The position numbers and the translations under genes were made by a program. DNA of 64,000 nt from Acanthopleura granulata (lineage: Eukaryota > Mollusca > Polyplacophora > Chitonida > Chitonidae), in contig JABBOT010000001.1 of assembly GCA_016165875.1 (NCBI GenBank), positions 14,204,330 to 14,268,329 on the forward strand. The letters run 5' to 3'. Positions 35,301 through 40,763 of the stretch are shown piece after piece. The notes under the pieces were generated by a model that had not been told where the DNA came from, searched no databases, and saw only the letters and a program-made list of their open reading frames with translations. Each line of letters starts with the position of its first letter. Position 1 is the stretch's first letter.

Positions 35301-35649
35301 AGCGATGATACGTAAATTTTAGGCAACTCTTTGTGCATATAGGGTTGCTGTACTGTATTACAGTGCACACCTGACCATTAACTGCATTCTCATGTATTAA
35401 CACAGCACTCACTGAATCAGGCGATGTGAGGGGTGGGTCCGTGTTTCTCATGCTCGTACAAGCTGGAACAGCCAATCATGAGTGTGTCGGACATAGAGCG
35501 TCGCTTCCAGGATAGTTACATGTAATGTATATTATTGACTTCTCTCAGCTAATACACACTTTTTGTTTTCCCAGGCCCCTCCGCCACTACCCGTTCAGGA
35601 AGAGGAAGAAAACGGACCTCCCGCTCTGCCGCAGAAAACCATCCACTAG
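105..35649 (+). CDS. DOCK1: DOCK1/2/5-type Rac GEF (Dock180 family), 3' part of gene, 40 exons
   Basis: Forty exons join in a single frame to give 1470 residues and a stop; the 5' part, including the SH3 domain, is outside the window. Known role: DHR-1 binds PIP3 at the membrane, DHR-2 loads GTP onto Rac, ELMO binds the N-terminus, and Crk SH3 binds the proline tail; the complex drives actin rearrangement in migration, engulfment and myoblast fusion. Seen here: DHR-1 at about residues 28-215 (from [11 protein letters not shown]), a helical middle, DHR-2 at about 820-1233 ([53 protein letters not shown]), then a Ser/Pro-rich tail with PPPLPEK and PPALPQK. The length from DHR-1 to the C-terminus is close to that of human DOCK1. 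The DOCK180 Ile-Ser-Pro catalytic motif reads Val-Thr-Pro. The DOCK-A class is favoured over DOCK3/4 by the PPPLPxKxSxADYxN tail motif. Confidence 0.95.
551..675 (+). CDS. DOCK1: DOCK exon 2, start of DHR-1
   Basis: Acceptor tcttttag, donor gtaagc; phase 1 to 0. [16 protein letters not shown] opens the C2-like DHR-1 domain, almost word for word as in DOCK1. Confidence 0.95.
1111..1209 (+). CDS. DOCK1: DOCK exon 3, DHR-1
   Basis: Acceptor tttgtcag, donor gtaaat; 33 codons in phase 0. Contains [19 protein letters not shown], the conserved DHR-1 strand that reads SEYKSVIYYQ and PRWFE in DOCK1. Confidence 0.95.
1705..1780 (+). CDS. DOCK1: DOCK exon 4, DHR-1
   Basis: Acceptor ttgactag, donor gtacgg; phase 0 to 1. 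Reads [11 protein letters not shown] then [10 protein letters not shown], matching the FRHRSS motif of DHR-1. Confidence 0.95.
2212..2315 (+). CDS. DOCK1: DOCK exon 5, DHR-1
   Basis: Acceptor gtgttgtag, donor gtgaga; phase 1 to 0. Contains [18 protein letters not shown], the conserved AFVKLM..GTTL segment. Confidence 0.95.
3433..3622 (+). CDS. DOCK1: DOCK exon 6, end of DHR-1
   Basis: Acceptor ccccattcag, donor gtgaga; phase 0 to 1. Reads [15 protein letters not shown] at the start and [16 protein letters not shown] at the end. The [13 protein letters not shown] stretch closes DHR-1 in DOCK1. Confidence 0.95.
3870..3976 (+). CDS. DOCK1: DOCK exon 7
   Basis: Acceptor tgttcacag, donor gtacat; phase 1 to 0. 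Reads [12 protein letters not shown] and [10 protein letters not shown], the first helices after DHR-1. Confidence 0.95.
4339..4425 (+). CDS. DOCK1: DOCK exon 8
   Basis: Acceptor gttcacag, donor gtatgt; 29 codons in phase 0. Reads [14 protein letters not shown] and FDNLVFDAL, as in DOCK1. Confidence 0.95.
4698..4798 (+). CDS. DOCK1: DOCK exon 9
   Basis: Acceptor gttttcag, donor gtaagt; phase 0 to 2. Reads [15 protein letters not shown]. The last 48 bp and the donor are repeated in tandem downstream in the intron (see repeat 4751-5056). Confidence 0.93.
4751..5056 (+). repeat. 80-bp tandem repeat copying the exon 9 end and donor
   Basis: Four copies at an exact 80-bp spacing, starting at 4751, 4831, 4911 and 4991. 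The first copy is the true end of exon 9 plus its donor GTAAGT at 4799. The other three keep the exon-like sequence but read TTAAGT (4879), ATAAGT (4959) and ATAAGT (5039), so the obligatory donor G is lost in each. Confidence 0.95.
5481..5615 (+). CDS. DOCK1: DOCK exon 10
   Basis: Acceptor is a T-tract plus cag, donor gtgagt; phase 2 to 2. Reads [16 protein letters not shown] and [19 protein letters not shown], matching AMKALEYIFKFIVRSRILF in DOCK1. Confidence 0.95.
6027..6135 (+). CDS. DOCK1: DOCK exon 11
   Basis: Acceptor atttccag, donor gtaaac; phase 2 to 0. Reads [14 protein letters not shown] and [11 protein letters not shown]. Confidence 0.93.
6620..6690 (+). CDS. DOCK1: DOCK exon 12
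   Basis: Acceptor tgttttcag, donor gtgggt; phase 0 to 2. Reads [14 protein letters not shown] and VFDPLEL, matching GAALKYL and VFDPKEL in DOCK1. Confidence 0.94.
7170..7276 (+). CDS. DOCK1: DOCK exon 13
   Basis: Acceptor cttttgcag, donor gtatga; phase 2 to 1. Reads [19 protein letters not shown]. Confidence 0.94.
7700..7827 (+). CDS. DOCK1: DOCK exon 14
   Basis: Acceptor ttgttcag, donor gtgtgt; phase 1 to 0. Reads [18 protein letters not shown] (DCREILLPMM in DOCK1) and [13 protein letters not shown]. Confidence 0.93.
8180..8275 (+). CDS. DOCK1: DOCK exon 15
   Basis: Acceptor tattccag, donor gtaagt; 32 codons in phase 0. Reads [14 protein letters not shown], matching the EKLLRTVNRTVI helix of DOCK1. 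Confidence 0.93.
8293..8361 (+). repeat. (AAT)23 microsatellite
   Basis: Uninterrupted AAT/ATA trinucleotide run beginning 18 bp after the exon 15 donor. Confidence 0.98.
9260..9456 (+). CDS. DOCK1: DOCK exon 16
   Basis: Acceptor tctcgtcag, donor gtgtgt; phase 0 to 2. Reads [19 protein letters not shown], then [17 protein letters not shown] and [12 protein letters not shown], matching the ILRQM, LIGK and DWVIM landmarks of DOCK1. Confidence 0.95.
10150..10222 (+). CDS. DOCK1: DOCK exon 17
   Basis: Acceptor atatttcag, donor gtaatg; phase 2 to 0. Reads [18 protein letters not shown] and ends SPFEQQ, which abuts LWSNFF of exon 18 (ELQLWNNYF in DOCK1). Confidence 0.93.
10601..10636 (+). CDS. 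DOCK1: Candidate 36-nt cassette exon between exons 17 and 18
   Basis: A T-rich tract ending in atcacag precedes it and gtaaac follows. The 36 nt are phase 0 at both ends and encode [12 protein letters not shown]. Skipping gives the EQQ-LWSNFF junction seen in relatives; inclusion would add a 12-residue Ser/Arg-rich loop. No transcript evidence is available here. Confidence 0.55.
11964..11976 (+). repeat. Target-site duplication, left copy
   Basis: Thirteen bases, tacaagtagagat, identical to 12334-12346, bracket the SINE. Confidence 0.9.
11977..12333 (-). mobile_element. tRNA-derived SINE with palindromic 3' half
   Basis: Read on the - strand from 12333, it begins with a tRNA-like head (ggcctctgtgggtcagttgg, box B-like gagttcaagtcc). 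It then runs into an inverted copy of its own tail, a 14-nt spacer and the normal tail ending in an AAAT repeat. The arms 11972-12078 and 12093-12199 are perfect reverse complements over 107 bp. Head and tail match the SINE at 13293-13553. Flanking 13-bp duplications show insertion as one unit. Confidence 0.9.
12334..12346 (+). repeat. Target-site duplication, right copy
   Basis: Perfect match to 11964-11976, on the head side of the SINE. Confidence 0.9.
12938..13038 (+). CDS. DOCK1: DOCK exon 18
   Basis: Acceptor ttgttccag, donor gtagga; phase 0 to 2. Reads [18 protein letters not shown] then [14 protein letters not shown], nearly identical to LWNNYFHLAVAFLTQ and LQLENFSSAKRAKI in DOCK1. 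Confidence 0.96.
13293..13553 (+). mobile_element. tRNA-derived SINE, full-length
   Basis: tRNA-like head (ctctgtggctcagttggtta as box A, ctgtgagtccagc as box B-like), a GC-richer core, and a tail gtgaaatattcttgagtacg ending in AAAT repeats. Imperfect 12-bp flanks (tcattgatttgc and tcattgacatgc at 13281 and 13554) look like an ageing target-site duplication. This tail type is one I associate with molluscan SINEs; the family name is not assigned. Confidence 0.85.
13770..13828 (+). CDS. DOCK1: DOCK exon 19
   Basis: Acceptor gtatttcag, donor gtaagt; phase 2 to 1. Reads [19 protein letters not shown], matching YGDMRRQIGFEIRDMWYNL of DOCK1. Confidence 0.96.
14701..14772 (+). CDS. DOCK1: DOCK exon 20
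   Basis: Acceptor gtcatttcag, donor gtattt; phase 1 to 1. Reads [19 protein letters not shown], matching [18 protein letters not shown]. Confidence 0.96.
15526..15626 (+). CDS. DOCK1: DOCK exon 21
   Basis: Acceptor tgttgcag, donor gtaata; phase 1 to 0. Reads [18 protein letters not shown], matching [18 protein letters not shown]. Confidence 0.96.
15962..16780 (+). repeat. 33/42-bp minisatellite abutting the exon 22 acceptor
   Basis: About 20 units of gttagtcatggtgtaaatgt plus gaccctgattgct; longer units carry an extra 9 bases (gatgaaggc type). A block of about 175 bp (16381-16555 and 16556-16750) forms a higher-order duplication. The array ends about 16 bp before the acceptor, so branch site and pyrimidine tract lie inside or beside it. 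Open frames on both strands here are by-products of the 3n period. Confidence 0.92.
16797..16882 (+). CDS. DOCK1: DOCK exon 22
   Basis: Acceptor ctattgtgcag, donor gtaagt; phase 0 to 2. Reads [19 protein letters not shown], matching FENEIITKLDHEVEGGRGD. Confidence 0.96.
17129..17294 (+). CDS. DOCK1: DOCK exon 23
   Basis: Acceptor gctccctag, donor gtgagt; phase 2 to 0. Reads [18 protein letters not shown] then SCIVNLL, matching RLLDYRTIMHDENKENRMSC just before DHR-2. Confidence 0.96.
17781..17912 (+). CDS. DOCK1: DOCK exon 24, start of DHR-2
   Basis: Acceptor gttttcacag, donor gtactc; 44 codons in phase 0. Reads [19 protein letters not shown] then [15 protein letters not shown], the N-terminal lobe A of DHR-2. 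Confidence 0.97.
18468..18587 (+). CDS. DOCK1: DOCK exon 25, DHR-2
   Basis: Acceptor tttgttgcag, donor gtatgt; 40 codons in phase 0. Reads [17 protein letters not shown], matching LKEQLYQEIIHYFDKGK. Confidence 0.95.
18956..19045 (+). CDS. DOCK1: DOCK exon 26, DHR-2
   Basis: Acceptor ttcttacag, donor gtgagt; 30 codons in phase 0. Reads [18 protein letters not shown] then [10 protein letters not shown]. Confidence 0.95.
19504..19608 (+). CDS. DOCK1: DOCK exon 27, DHR-2
   Basis: Acceptor tgtttgcag, donor gtaggt; 35 codons in phase 0. Reads [20 protein letters not shown] then [15 protein letters not shown], matching YFAVGYYGQGFPTFL. Confidence 0.96.
20334..20420 (+). CDS. DOCK1: DOCK exon 28, DHR-2
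   Basis: Acceptor gtgcttacag, donor gtaatg; 29 codons in phase 0. Reads [20 protein letters not shown] then LQNLFPNAQ. Confidence 0.96.
20769..20823 (+). CDS. DOCK1: DOCK exon 29, DHR-2
   Basis: Acceptor ctgcttacag, donor gtatcctttt (U12 type); phase 0 to 1. Reads [18 protein letters not shown]. The end was fixed by the phase of the next exon: the split codon becomes Tyr, giving SPNQ-Y where DOCK1 has SPGQ-Y. Confidence 0.9.
20824..21454 (+). other. U12-type (minor spliceosome) intron
   Basis: The donor GTATCCTTTT and the branch-site match TTCCTTGAC at 21435-21443 are both textbook U12 motifs. The putative branch A at 21442 lies 12 nt before the AG at 21453-21454. There is no pyrimidine tract between branch and acceptor, as expected for this class. 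Confidence 0.88.
21263..21317. other. Short hairpin in the U12 intron
   Basis: Arms 21263-21282 and 21298-21317 pair over 20 positions with a 2-nt internal mismatch around a 15-nt loop. It could be a pre-miRNA-like fold or a MITE remnant. Confidence 0.6.
21455..21536 (+). CDS. DOCK1: DOCK exon 30, DHR-2
   Basis: Acceptor agccaaag, donor gtaagt; phase 1 to 2. Reads [16 protein letters not shown] then KKVSEQIL, aligning with YIQCFTVKP and RPVSEQIV of DOCK1. Confidence 0.9.
21798..21870 (+). CDS. DOCK1: DOCK exon 31, DHR-2
   Basis: Acceptor tttctgcag, donor gtatct; phase 2 to 0. Reads [19 protein letters not shown], matching FYRVNEVQRFEYSRPI. Confidence 0.95.
22059..22443 (+). repeat. 27-bp minisatellite in DOCK intron 31
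   Basis: About 14 units of catttgtcaggttcctggat plus gtcatca. The period is 27, so long open frames appear on both strands; they are not genes. Confidence 0.93.
22571..22684 (-). mobile_element. 5'-truncated SINE tail with perfect TSD
   Basis: The reverse complement resembles the SINE 3' region (ggtttcctctcac then a gtaactgaaat stretch) and ends in AAAT repeats. Flanks tcgaatttaata at 22559-22570 and 22685-22696 are identical 12-bp duplications. Confidence 0.75.
23015..23101 (+). CDS. DOCK1: DOCK exon 32, DHR-2
   Basis: Acceptor aaatttcag, donor gtacgt; 29 codons in phase 0. Reads [20 protein letters not shown] then FQVTSTET, matching MWIERT and [10 protein letters not shown]. Confidence 0.96.
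23550..23723 (+). CDS. DOCK1: DOCK exon 33, DHR-2 catalytic centre
   Basis: Acceptor ttctacag, donor gtatgt; 58 codons in phase 0. [15 protein letters not shown] covers the site that is [12 protein letters not shown] in DOCK180, so the functionally mapped Ile-Ser-Pro is Val-Thr-Pro here (23556-23564). [12 protein letters not shown] corresponds to the DHR-2 loop with the nucleotide-sensor valine. Confidence 0.97.
23982..24071 (+). CDS. DOCK1: DOCK exon 34, DHR-2
   Basis: Acceptor ctttgtcag, donor gtcagg; 30 codons in phase 0. Reads [20 protein letters not shown], matching FFTDRYLQEHPE. Confidence 0.94.
24508..24639 (+). CDS. DOCK1: DOCK exon 35, end of DHR-2
   Basis: Acceptor attgttcag, donor gtaggt; 44 codons in phase 0. 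Reads [20 protein letters not shown] then [13 protein letters not shown] and EKDYGIQ, matching LAEGIRIH, ALRPFHERMEACF and EKEYGV. Confidence 0.96.
24620..25170 (+). repeat. 67-bp tandem repeat copying the exon 35 donor
   Basis: About eight units of 66-68 bp. Each contains a copy of the exon end (aaggaatatgggatccag against aaggactatggcatccag) and the intron start. CAG|GTAGGT donors are intact at 24640 (real), 24708, 24776, 24976, 25042 and 25110; the copy at 24841 reads ATAGGT and the one at 24908 has CAT before GT. Confidence 0.95.
25333..25463 (+). CDS. DOCK1: DOCK exon 36, tail
   Basis: Acceptor ttgttgcag, donor gtaagt; phase 0 to 2. Reads [19 protein letters not shown] and [14 protein letters not shown]. 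Ser/Thr-rich and probably disordered; RNQSMP resembles the RSFTMP patch of DOCK1. Confidence 0.88.
25464..26950 (+). other. DOCK intron 36
   Basis: AT-rich, with a 16-T run near 26264. No repeat family or exon is recognised with confidence. Confidence 0.6.
26951..27155 (+). CDS. DOCK1: DOCK exon 37, tail
   Basis: Acceptor gtattccag; phase 2 to 0. Reads [37 protein letters not shown] and PIELSQQ. The end is set by frame and by similarity of [15 protein letters not shown] to DISLQQ and SPLRPQRP of DOCK1. That requires a GC donor (CAG|GCATGT) at 27156; no usable GT keeps the frame before the in-frame tag at 27183. Confidence 0.85.
27156..29372 (+). other. DOCK intron 37, probable GC-AG intron
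   Basis: Begins GCATGT and ends gtatacag. It holds a CpG-dense patch at about 27945-28070 that is otherwise unexplained. The rest is plain AT-rich sequence. Confidence 0.65.
29373..29526 (+). CDS. DOCK1: DOCK exon 38, tail
   Basis: Acceptor tgtgtatacag, donor gtaaag; phase 0 to 1. Reads [19 protein letters not shown] then a Ser/Ala/Asn-rich stretch ([14 protein letters not shown]). Proline-basic followed by low complexity, so probably disordered. Confidence 0.9.
29790..30415 (+). repeat. 29-bp minisatellite with E-box in most units
   Basis: About 21 units of cagtagtatcacgtggttga plus cctctgtgc. Most units contain CACGTG or its variant CATGTG. The cagtagtatc part resembles the exon 39 acceptor ctgtag|tatctg. 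Confidence 0.95.
30421..31128 (+). repeat. 58-bp (2 x 29) minisatellite running into the exon 39 acceptor
   Basis: About 12 units made of two 29-bp halves (acctgtgatatcagatattt... and acctgtgatatgacatggtt...). The last half-unit is the exon 39 acceptor itself, tctttatctgtag, followed by tatctgactttgagg in the exon. Array copies mostly read GTGA where the real site has GTAG. Confidence 0.93.
31129..31277 (+). CDS. DOCK1: DOCK exon 39, tail with first Crk SH3 ligand
   Basis: Acceptor tttatctgtag, donor gtaagc; phase 1 to 0. Reads [19 protein letters not shown] then ASYADYTN and [22 protein letters not shown] lines up with PPPLPLKGSVADYGN in DOCK1, a PxLPxK Crk-type motif (31164-31184). Confidence 0.95.
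32159..32274 (+). repeat. 58-bp direct tandem duplication
   Basis: Two head-to-tail copies (32159-32216, 32217-32274) starting tgggtattcc differ at two bases, so the duplication is recent. Confidence 0.95.
33476..33503 (+). CDS. DOCK1: Candidate alternative C-terminal exon of DOCK
   Basis: Strong acceptor (gccccatcttgcag) and donor (gtaagat) flank 28 nt. In the frame left by exon 39 it reads TIMRKKSH and a stop 1 nt before the exon end. Inclusion would replace the final Crk-binding segment with a basic tail. No expression evidence. Confidence 0.4.
33949..34011. repeat. 63-nt palindromic element (MITE-like)
   Basis: The outer arms ctggtttcatg and catgaaaccag pair perfectly, and imperfect pairing continues inward (catacttag with ttaagtatac). 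It looks like a small fold-back element. Confidence 0.6.
35463..35525 (+). CDS. DOCK1: Candidate alternative terminal exon of DOCK
   Basis: After gctcgtacaag, the frame from exon 39 reads [20 protein letters not shown] and taa. A second AG nine bases on (ggaacag) keeps the same frame. It lies 50 bp before the canonical last exon. Composition looks coding but the acceptor is only moderate. Confidence 0.3.
   Translation: MEQPIMSVSDIERRFQDSYM
35575..35649 (+). CDS. DOCK1: DOCK exon 40, C-terminus with second Crk SH3 ligand
   Basis: Acceptor gttttcccag; phase 0; stop tag at 35647-35649. Reads [20 protein letters not shown] and KTIH. PPALPQK (35617-35637) fits PxLPxK, like PPPLPSK near the end of DOCK1. 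Confidence 0.93.
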   Translation, partial: APPPLPVQEEEENGPPALPQKTIH

Positions 35650-36254
35650 TCCGCGAGCCGGCCGGAAAACCTCACCTCATTGGTTTCCACGTCCTACACA
35701 CTTTGCCTGTTTCATCGCTGCCGCTGCCGTTGTTGTTGTTGTTGTGAGCCGTCAGTGCCTTCTGTAGCGTGCTATAGTCCTGCTTCAGTCGTACATTCTT
35801 TTTGCATTGCAGCCTGATGGTTGTAAAATTACTTCACAGAGAGCAAAAGGCGGTCACAAGCTCACAAGTGTTCTAATCGATTAGTTCCACAAAGGCAAAA
35901 TTTTTATACAGAGGGTGTCTTAATTTTATTTTAAAAACTGCCCTGAGTATCAAAAGCAAATGGGTACAAAGTCATAAGTTAAGGAATGCATTTTATTTGT
36001 TGCTCGTGAAATCTATTGAGAGAAAGTTGTTTCACAGCTAAATGTTGTTGATGTTGCCCAGATAATGTCAAGGTGGCTGACTTGTTGTAATCAGTGCTAA
36101 ATGGTCTCTCCTGCCTGTCACACAAACTCACATACATTGGTTGTCCTAAAGGTTGTAAAAGAAAACTTTACCTGTTGATGAAGACATAATACTCCTCTTC
36201 AGTGCTTTATATTTAGAGCTGAACTATTTTTGGAATATAAATTGTTTTCTTTTT

Positions 36255-36260
36255 AATAAA
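36255..36260 (+). terminator. Proximal poly(A) signal, DOCK
   Basis: AATAAA about 0.6 kb after the stop codon. Confidence 0.5.
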
Positions 36261-37149
36261 GGAGGTGAAAAACGCTAAGCACTTGTAATGCTCAAAAATC
36301 GATCAGGCCTTGGCAGACTTTGTGGAAACTGCATACTGGGTTGTGCTACTGTGTACACAAAATATGTTCACAAAAATATTACACAATGTGTTCATTTTTA
36401 TATCATCATATATTTTGTCCAAATTATTAAAAATGATGGAAGCTAGTGCTTGTTGCAGTTTGAAACGATAAACAGCGCTCGTGCACAGAAACTACTACTG
36501 ACCACATAAATACAGCGACCCTGTCTTCACATATACTGTAGTGAAAACTGCTTTTGTCTGGGATATTTACTCTACAGTTCTGTGTATAAATGTTATTAGC
36601 CTGTGTGACGGCTGTTTTTCTCATTATGAAGGGAAAGTAATTCACGTGCTGAGGTGCTCCATTTGATTGTCATTTTATTCAGTCAGAGAAAATTTTTGCC
36701 TCCTGCTGTATGTGGAAGTGGGGATTTCATTCAGTGTTTGCTAATAGAGTTGTACTTAACAGTTGTGCTAAGATGACAGTTCACTCTGACTTCTGTCTCT
36801 CAGTCTGCGGCGTACCTAAACCACAGTGCATCTTACTCCGTGCAGCAAATGTCTGGTTGTCCTGACCCCTGTGAACACAAGCTTTTGTACTTGTGTCTGG
36901 AGTTACCTAGTTTTGCCTGTAGTGGTTTGGTCAATAGGTCAGTTTGTTACTGTAGAACGTAGCTTGATTGTGTAGGAATATGGTTCTTTATATGATACAT
37001 CTACATGTGGCCTACAGAATTTCTGAAAGCTTTTTTGTATGAACCATCAATACTTCAAATGTAGTTGTAAGGAAAATCATTTCACAGAAAAAGAACAGGT
37101 TTTGAGTGGAGATTTTATTCACACAAATTGCCTTGTGTAAGTCTGATGG

Positions 37150-37458
37150 GTGACACCTGAATAGCTTGGTCTAATACCAGACTGGCTGGTGTTATACAGT
37201 TATATAACACCTGACTGGCCGGTGTTATAGTTTTGTGTGACATGTGACTGGCTGATGTCACAGGGTTGTGTGACACCAGACTGGCTGATATGACAGAGTT
37301 ATGTGACACCTGACTGGCTGATGTACCAGGATTATGTGACACCAGACTGGCAGATGTTACAGGGTTGTATGACACCAGACTGGCTGGTGTTATAAAATTA
37401 TGCGACCCCAGACTGGCTGGTGTTATAAAGTTGAGTGACACCTGATACACTGGTGTTT
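37150..37458 (+). repeat. 33-bp repeat array in the DOCK 3' UTR region
   Basis: About nine diverged units of tgtgacaccagactggctga plus tgttacagggttg. The ccagactggctgg core is partly self-complementary. The - strand open frame across it is a by-product. Confidence 0.9.
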
Positions 37459-40195
37459 GCCACTTCTGCTTTTGCACATCTGTAGGTAGTTGTAGTGTGC
37501 TAAAATTGTTATATGTAGATACCTGTACACATTGCTGTTATTTTTAAGAGATGCTATTTATCATTTTATGATCACTTCAATAAGATAATATGGCATATTA
37601 ATGTTATTATATTTCATCAAGAAAGTTCGTATAATTCAACTTTTATGTAGGCTTGAATTTTGTAACGTGTAAAGAGCTGGTCTTTTGATTATGCAGACAT
37701 TTTGGGTTAAAATATACAGCAAGTCATCTGTACAATGTATAAATATTTTCTTTGTCTTTGTTGTATGATTATTTTGCTTCGTTGAAGTATGATTCATTTT
37801 TTTTAATAATGTATTTTTTTTTTACGTTGTAATGTACATGTGTATATATTGTGTAGATAAATACGTCACTGCAGAAATCCTTGGTTTATTATCTTTTCTA
37901 TGTCTTTTTTTCTTCCTTAAATGTGTTCCAAACCCTGTGTCTAGGCTAACACATGACATCTCTGATTTTGTCACTGTTTCAGTGAAGCAAAAGAAATCAC
38001 TGAAGACAAGAGTCTTTTACACCTATATTTCCACAATCCACATATTATAGCATATATGTACATGTAAAGTGAAATTTTTATCTGCAATGATATTTTCAAC
38101 TTCATACTCTGTTGTAAAGGATATATTATGTGTTTAAGAACTGCGTGTTTGTTACAAGTTGTAATATAGCAATAGTTTTAAGCAAATGTTTGTTTGTGTT
38201 GATCGTGTATCAAAATGTGCTTGTGTCGAAAGCTTAATGTGGAAGTGTAAAAATTTGAATCAAATGTTTTAAGAAAATGTGGGTTTTAGACTAGCTTTAA
38301 TATCAGCTCAAGTTTAACTTATCCTGAAAAGATGGGTTTTGCACTTCTGACAGAAAGTAAGCAGTTGGTATGCAGTTGATATGATGTTTCACACTGACAG
38401 TAGTTTATCTTCAGATATAGTTAGAATGTATATGTGTTCAAAATCTGGCTCTGTTCGTGAAGAAGTTACAATTGCACCTGAATTAAAGAAAATCTTACTT
38501 GTGGCCCTGTATAAAGATTGCATGTCAGTAATGGTGACTTCTAACAAAAGGTGAAAATGGAAAGTGTGCTTGTGTTGGAGTAACAACCTCACACATAAAA
38601 ACAGTGATTTATGTTTAATATATCTACCACAATGCTGCAGACAGCGCTGAACAGGCTAGCAACATTTTGTGTCCTGTTCTACTTGGAGTATGATTGGAAA
38701 ATTTGAAAGCAAAACTGATGCTTAGTAAATTGTAAAATTGCCGTATTTGTACTGTGTATCCACCCTACAACGTAGCACAGACGAGGAATCGTCTGACCCA
38801 TAGCTCGTTAAGGACACTTGTTAATTATGCAAGGCTGTTTGTCAGAGTACTTCCCATAGGTGACCACTGTGCACAGTGCCAAAAACCAGCCTGGTCTGTT
38901 AGATTTTTATTGAAGAATAACATTTTACAGCGAAAGTATTTTCCCCAAGAAAAAGAAACCAGGATTATTTATAACTGGATAAATAATTATTCTGCCAAAA
39001 ATTTATTAATTCAACAGTGTTGTGGCACCTTTATTGTGTTTGTTTTGGTAAATGTATTCAGATCAAAGAGAAGTGTACTTGTTGCGTGCAGTGCAGTAAC
39101 TATAAGTTATAATCTGGTGTAATATAAAATACTGTATCATTATAACATATATATGAGAAGCCACTTTGACTAGTAATAGGTTTCAAAGTATTAATGCAGA
39201 TTTATGTATGGTTAACAAAACACAATATTTGGTTACAACGTGGATATGACCAATTTTAAGTGACTTCAAACTTTGACTGTTGACAAGGTAGCCGGTACTA
39301 CAAATGAGAATGTGTATATAGTTCACCGCGGTAGACCTGAACTCTGGGAGCAATCATGTGGATTCTTCATTCTTCAAAACGACCATCTCCCATGGTATAA
39401 CTGCATGTGCGTGTCCCCAGCTCTCCAGTCTCCTTGGTTGAGGGGGCATGACCTTGACCTCTTCCTTCTCCAACTTCATCTATCATACCACAACCAAAAT
39501 GTTTATGTAATTAGTTTTTTGAGCATTTTGATACACCAATTCTTTTTTTTTTTCTTCTTTTTCCACTGTTGCTAGATTGATACTGTTTATATGTGAGTGT
39601 ATGTTAGGTTTAATGAAAAACCCATGACTTCATTTTGTGGTGTGCTGAATATTTCAGTGTTGTGGTCTGCTTGAACTCACTTCATTGGCTCAATACAAGT
39701 CCTTATTTCACTGATCTGTTGTCTTCAAGAATTATTGATATTTTAGTATAAATTGGTATGTTTCAGCATTTAGTTTGTTCAATTGAATTTCCTAAAATTT
39801 CTTGTTGCAGCTTGGTTATGATGCAAGTATAAGAATGAGTGTTTTGACTATGTACTGTGATCGGTATATCAGTGATTTGGTGTCATGCGAGCAGTCCACT
39901 ATGATCTGTCCCCAGTGTATTTTCTGCCTGGGTATTTGTTGATGTTGTACTCAGTGTATTTGTGTGTCAGAGTTACACCTGCTCTCTTGCCATATGTGTT
40001 CTTTCATACTCACCATACATCAATTTCTAGACAGAGGTGCTTCCTTTATACACATGTATCACAAAGTTTTCTTTTTCCATCATAATTAGCAGATATTCAT
40101 TTTGTAACACTTGTGTTGAAAGCCATGTATCTTTCTCCTTTTTATACATATGTACATCTTTTCTATAAATTTGTTTCTATTCAAGATTGAGTCTC

Positions 40196-40201
40196 AATAA
40201 A
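40196..40201 (+). terminator. Distal poly(A) signal, DOCK
   Basis: AATAAA followed at 40216 by cttgttgtttcc, a suitable GU-rich downstream element. Confidence 0.6.
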
Positions 40202-40215
40202 TGGTTTATAAATAC

Positions 40216-40735
40216 CTTGTTGTTTCCGAGTGCTTCATTACCAATAAGTGCAGATATTAAACACAGAAATCTACTAAGTGCACTGGTAGCTTATCCTGCT
40301 CAGTGCTACTATTAAAGTAAAGCCTCAAAATTTCCCATGTTGAACTTTGAACCCACTACAATTTCACTTTTAAGCTGTGAACTTTTGGTATAACTGGGAT
40401 AGAATGGGCTGAGGAAACCAGAGAGCCTGGAATAAACTGACAGTCTTTGTAAACTATTCCACATGTAACTGGTTACATTGGTGGAAAGGAAGTGGTCTTC
40501 GGCAAACTTTATGTAATACAACACAAAAGTTGTATTTAACCCATTTCTCCACTTGCTGCCACCAAGTTCCTGAGGAACAATGAAAGCAGGAAATCCATGT
40601 CTGAGACATGAGAGTGAGTGCTTAGGATTTAAGGAGGAACTTAATGTTGTCCGTGTCTGAGAACTGTATTGACAACTAGCAGCTATACAAGCCAGTGTAG
40701 ACAGGAATAACTGTAATACCAAACAAATGTTACAG
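40216..40735. other. Spacer between convergent genes
   Basis: About 0.5 kb between the inferred 3' ends. The 146-codon open frame on the - strand at 40312-40752 shows no family similarity, and no gene is called. Confidence 0.5.
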
Positions 40736-40757
40736 GATTCAAACAGTATCAAGATAT

Positions 40758-40763
40758 TTTATT
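40758..40763 (-). terminator. Distal poly(A) signal, ABLIM
   Basis: TTTATT on the + strand is AATAAA on the - strand. A GU-rich stretch follows on the - strand (40713-40735 reversed). Confidence 0.5.

Larger units (their letters stand above)
31278..35574 (+). other. DOCK intron 39 (last intron)
   Basis: Contains a recent 58-bp tandem duplication (32159-32274, two mismatches), a 63-nt hairpin (33949-34011), and two candidate alternative exons (33476-33503 and 35463-35525). Otherwise nothing is recognised. Confidence 0.6.
35650..40215 (+). other. DOCK1: Probable DOCK 3' UTR
   Basis: No coding sequence is recognised up to the convergent gene. Poly(A) signals AATAAA lie at 36255-36260 (short form) and 40196-40201 (long form), the latter followed by a GU-rich stretch. 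Which is used cannot be told. Confidence 0.5.

Noticed and set aside
40312..40752. 146-codon open frame on the - strand between the two genes
   Set aside because: No recognisable domain; it overlaps the inferred ABLIM poly(A) region and is typical of chance frames in 3' sequence.
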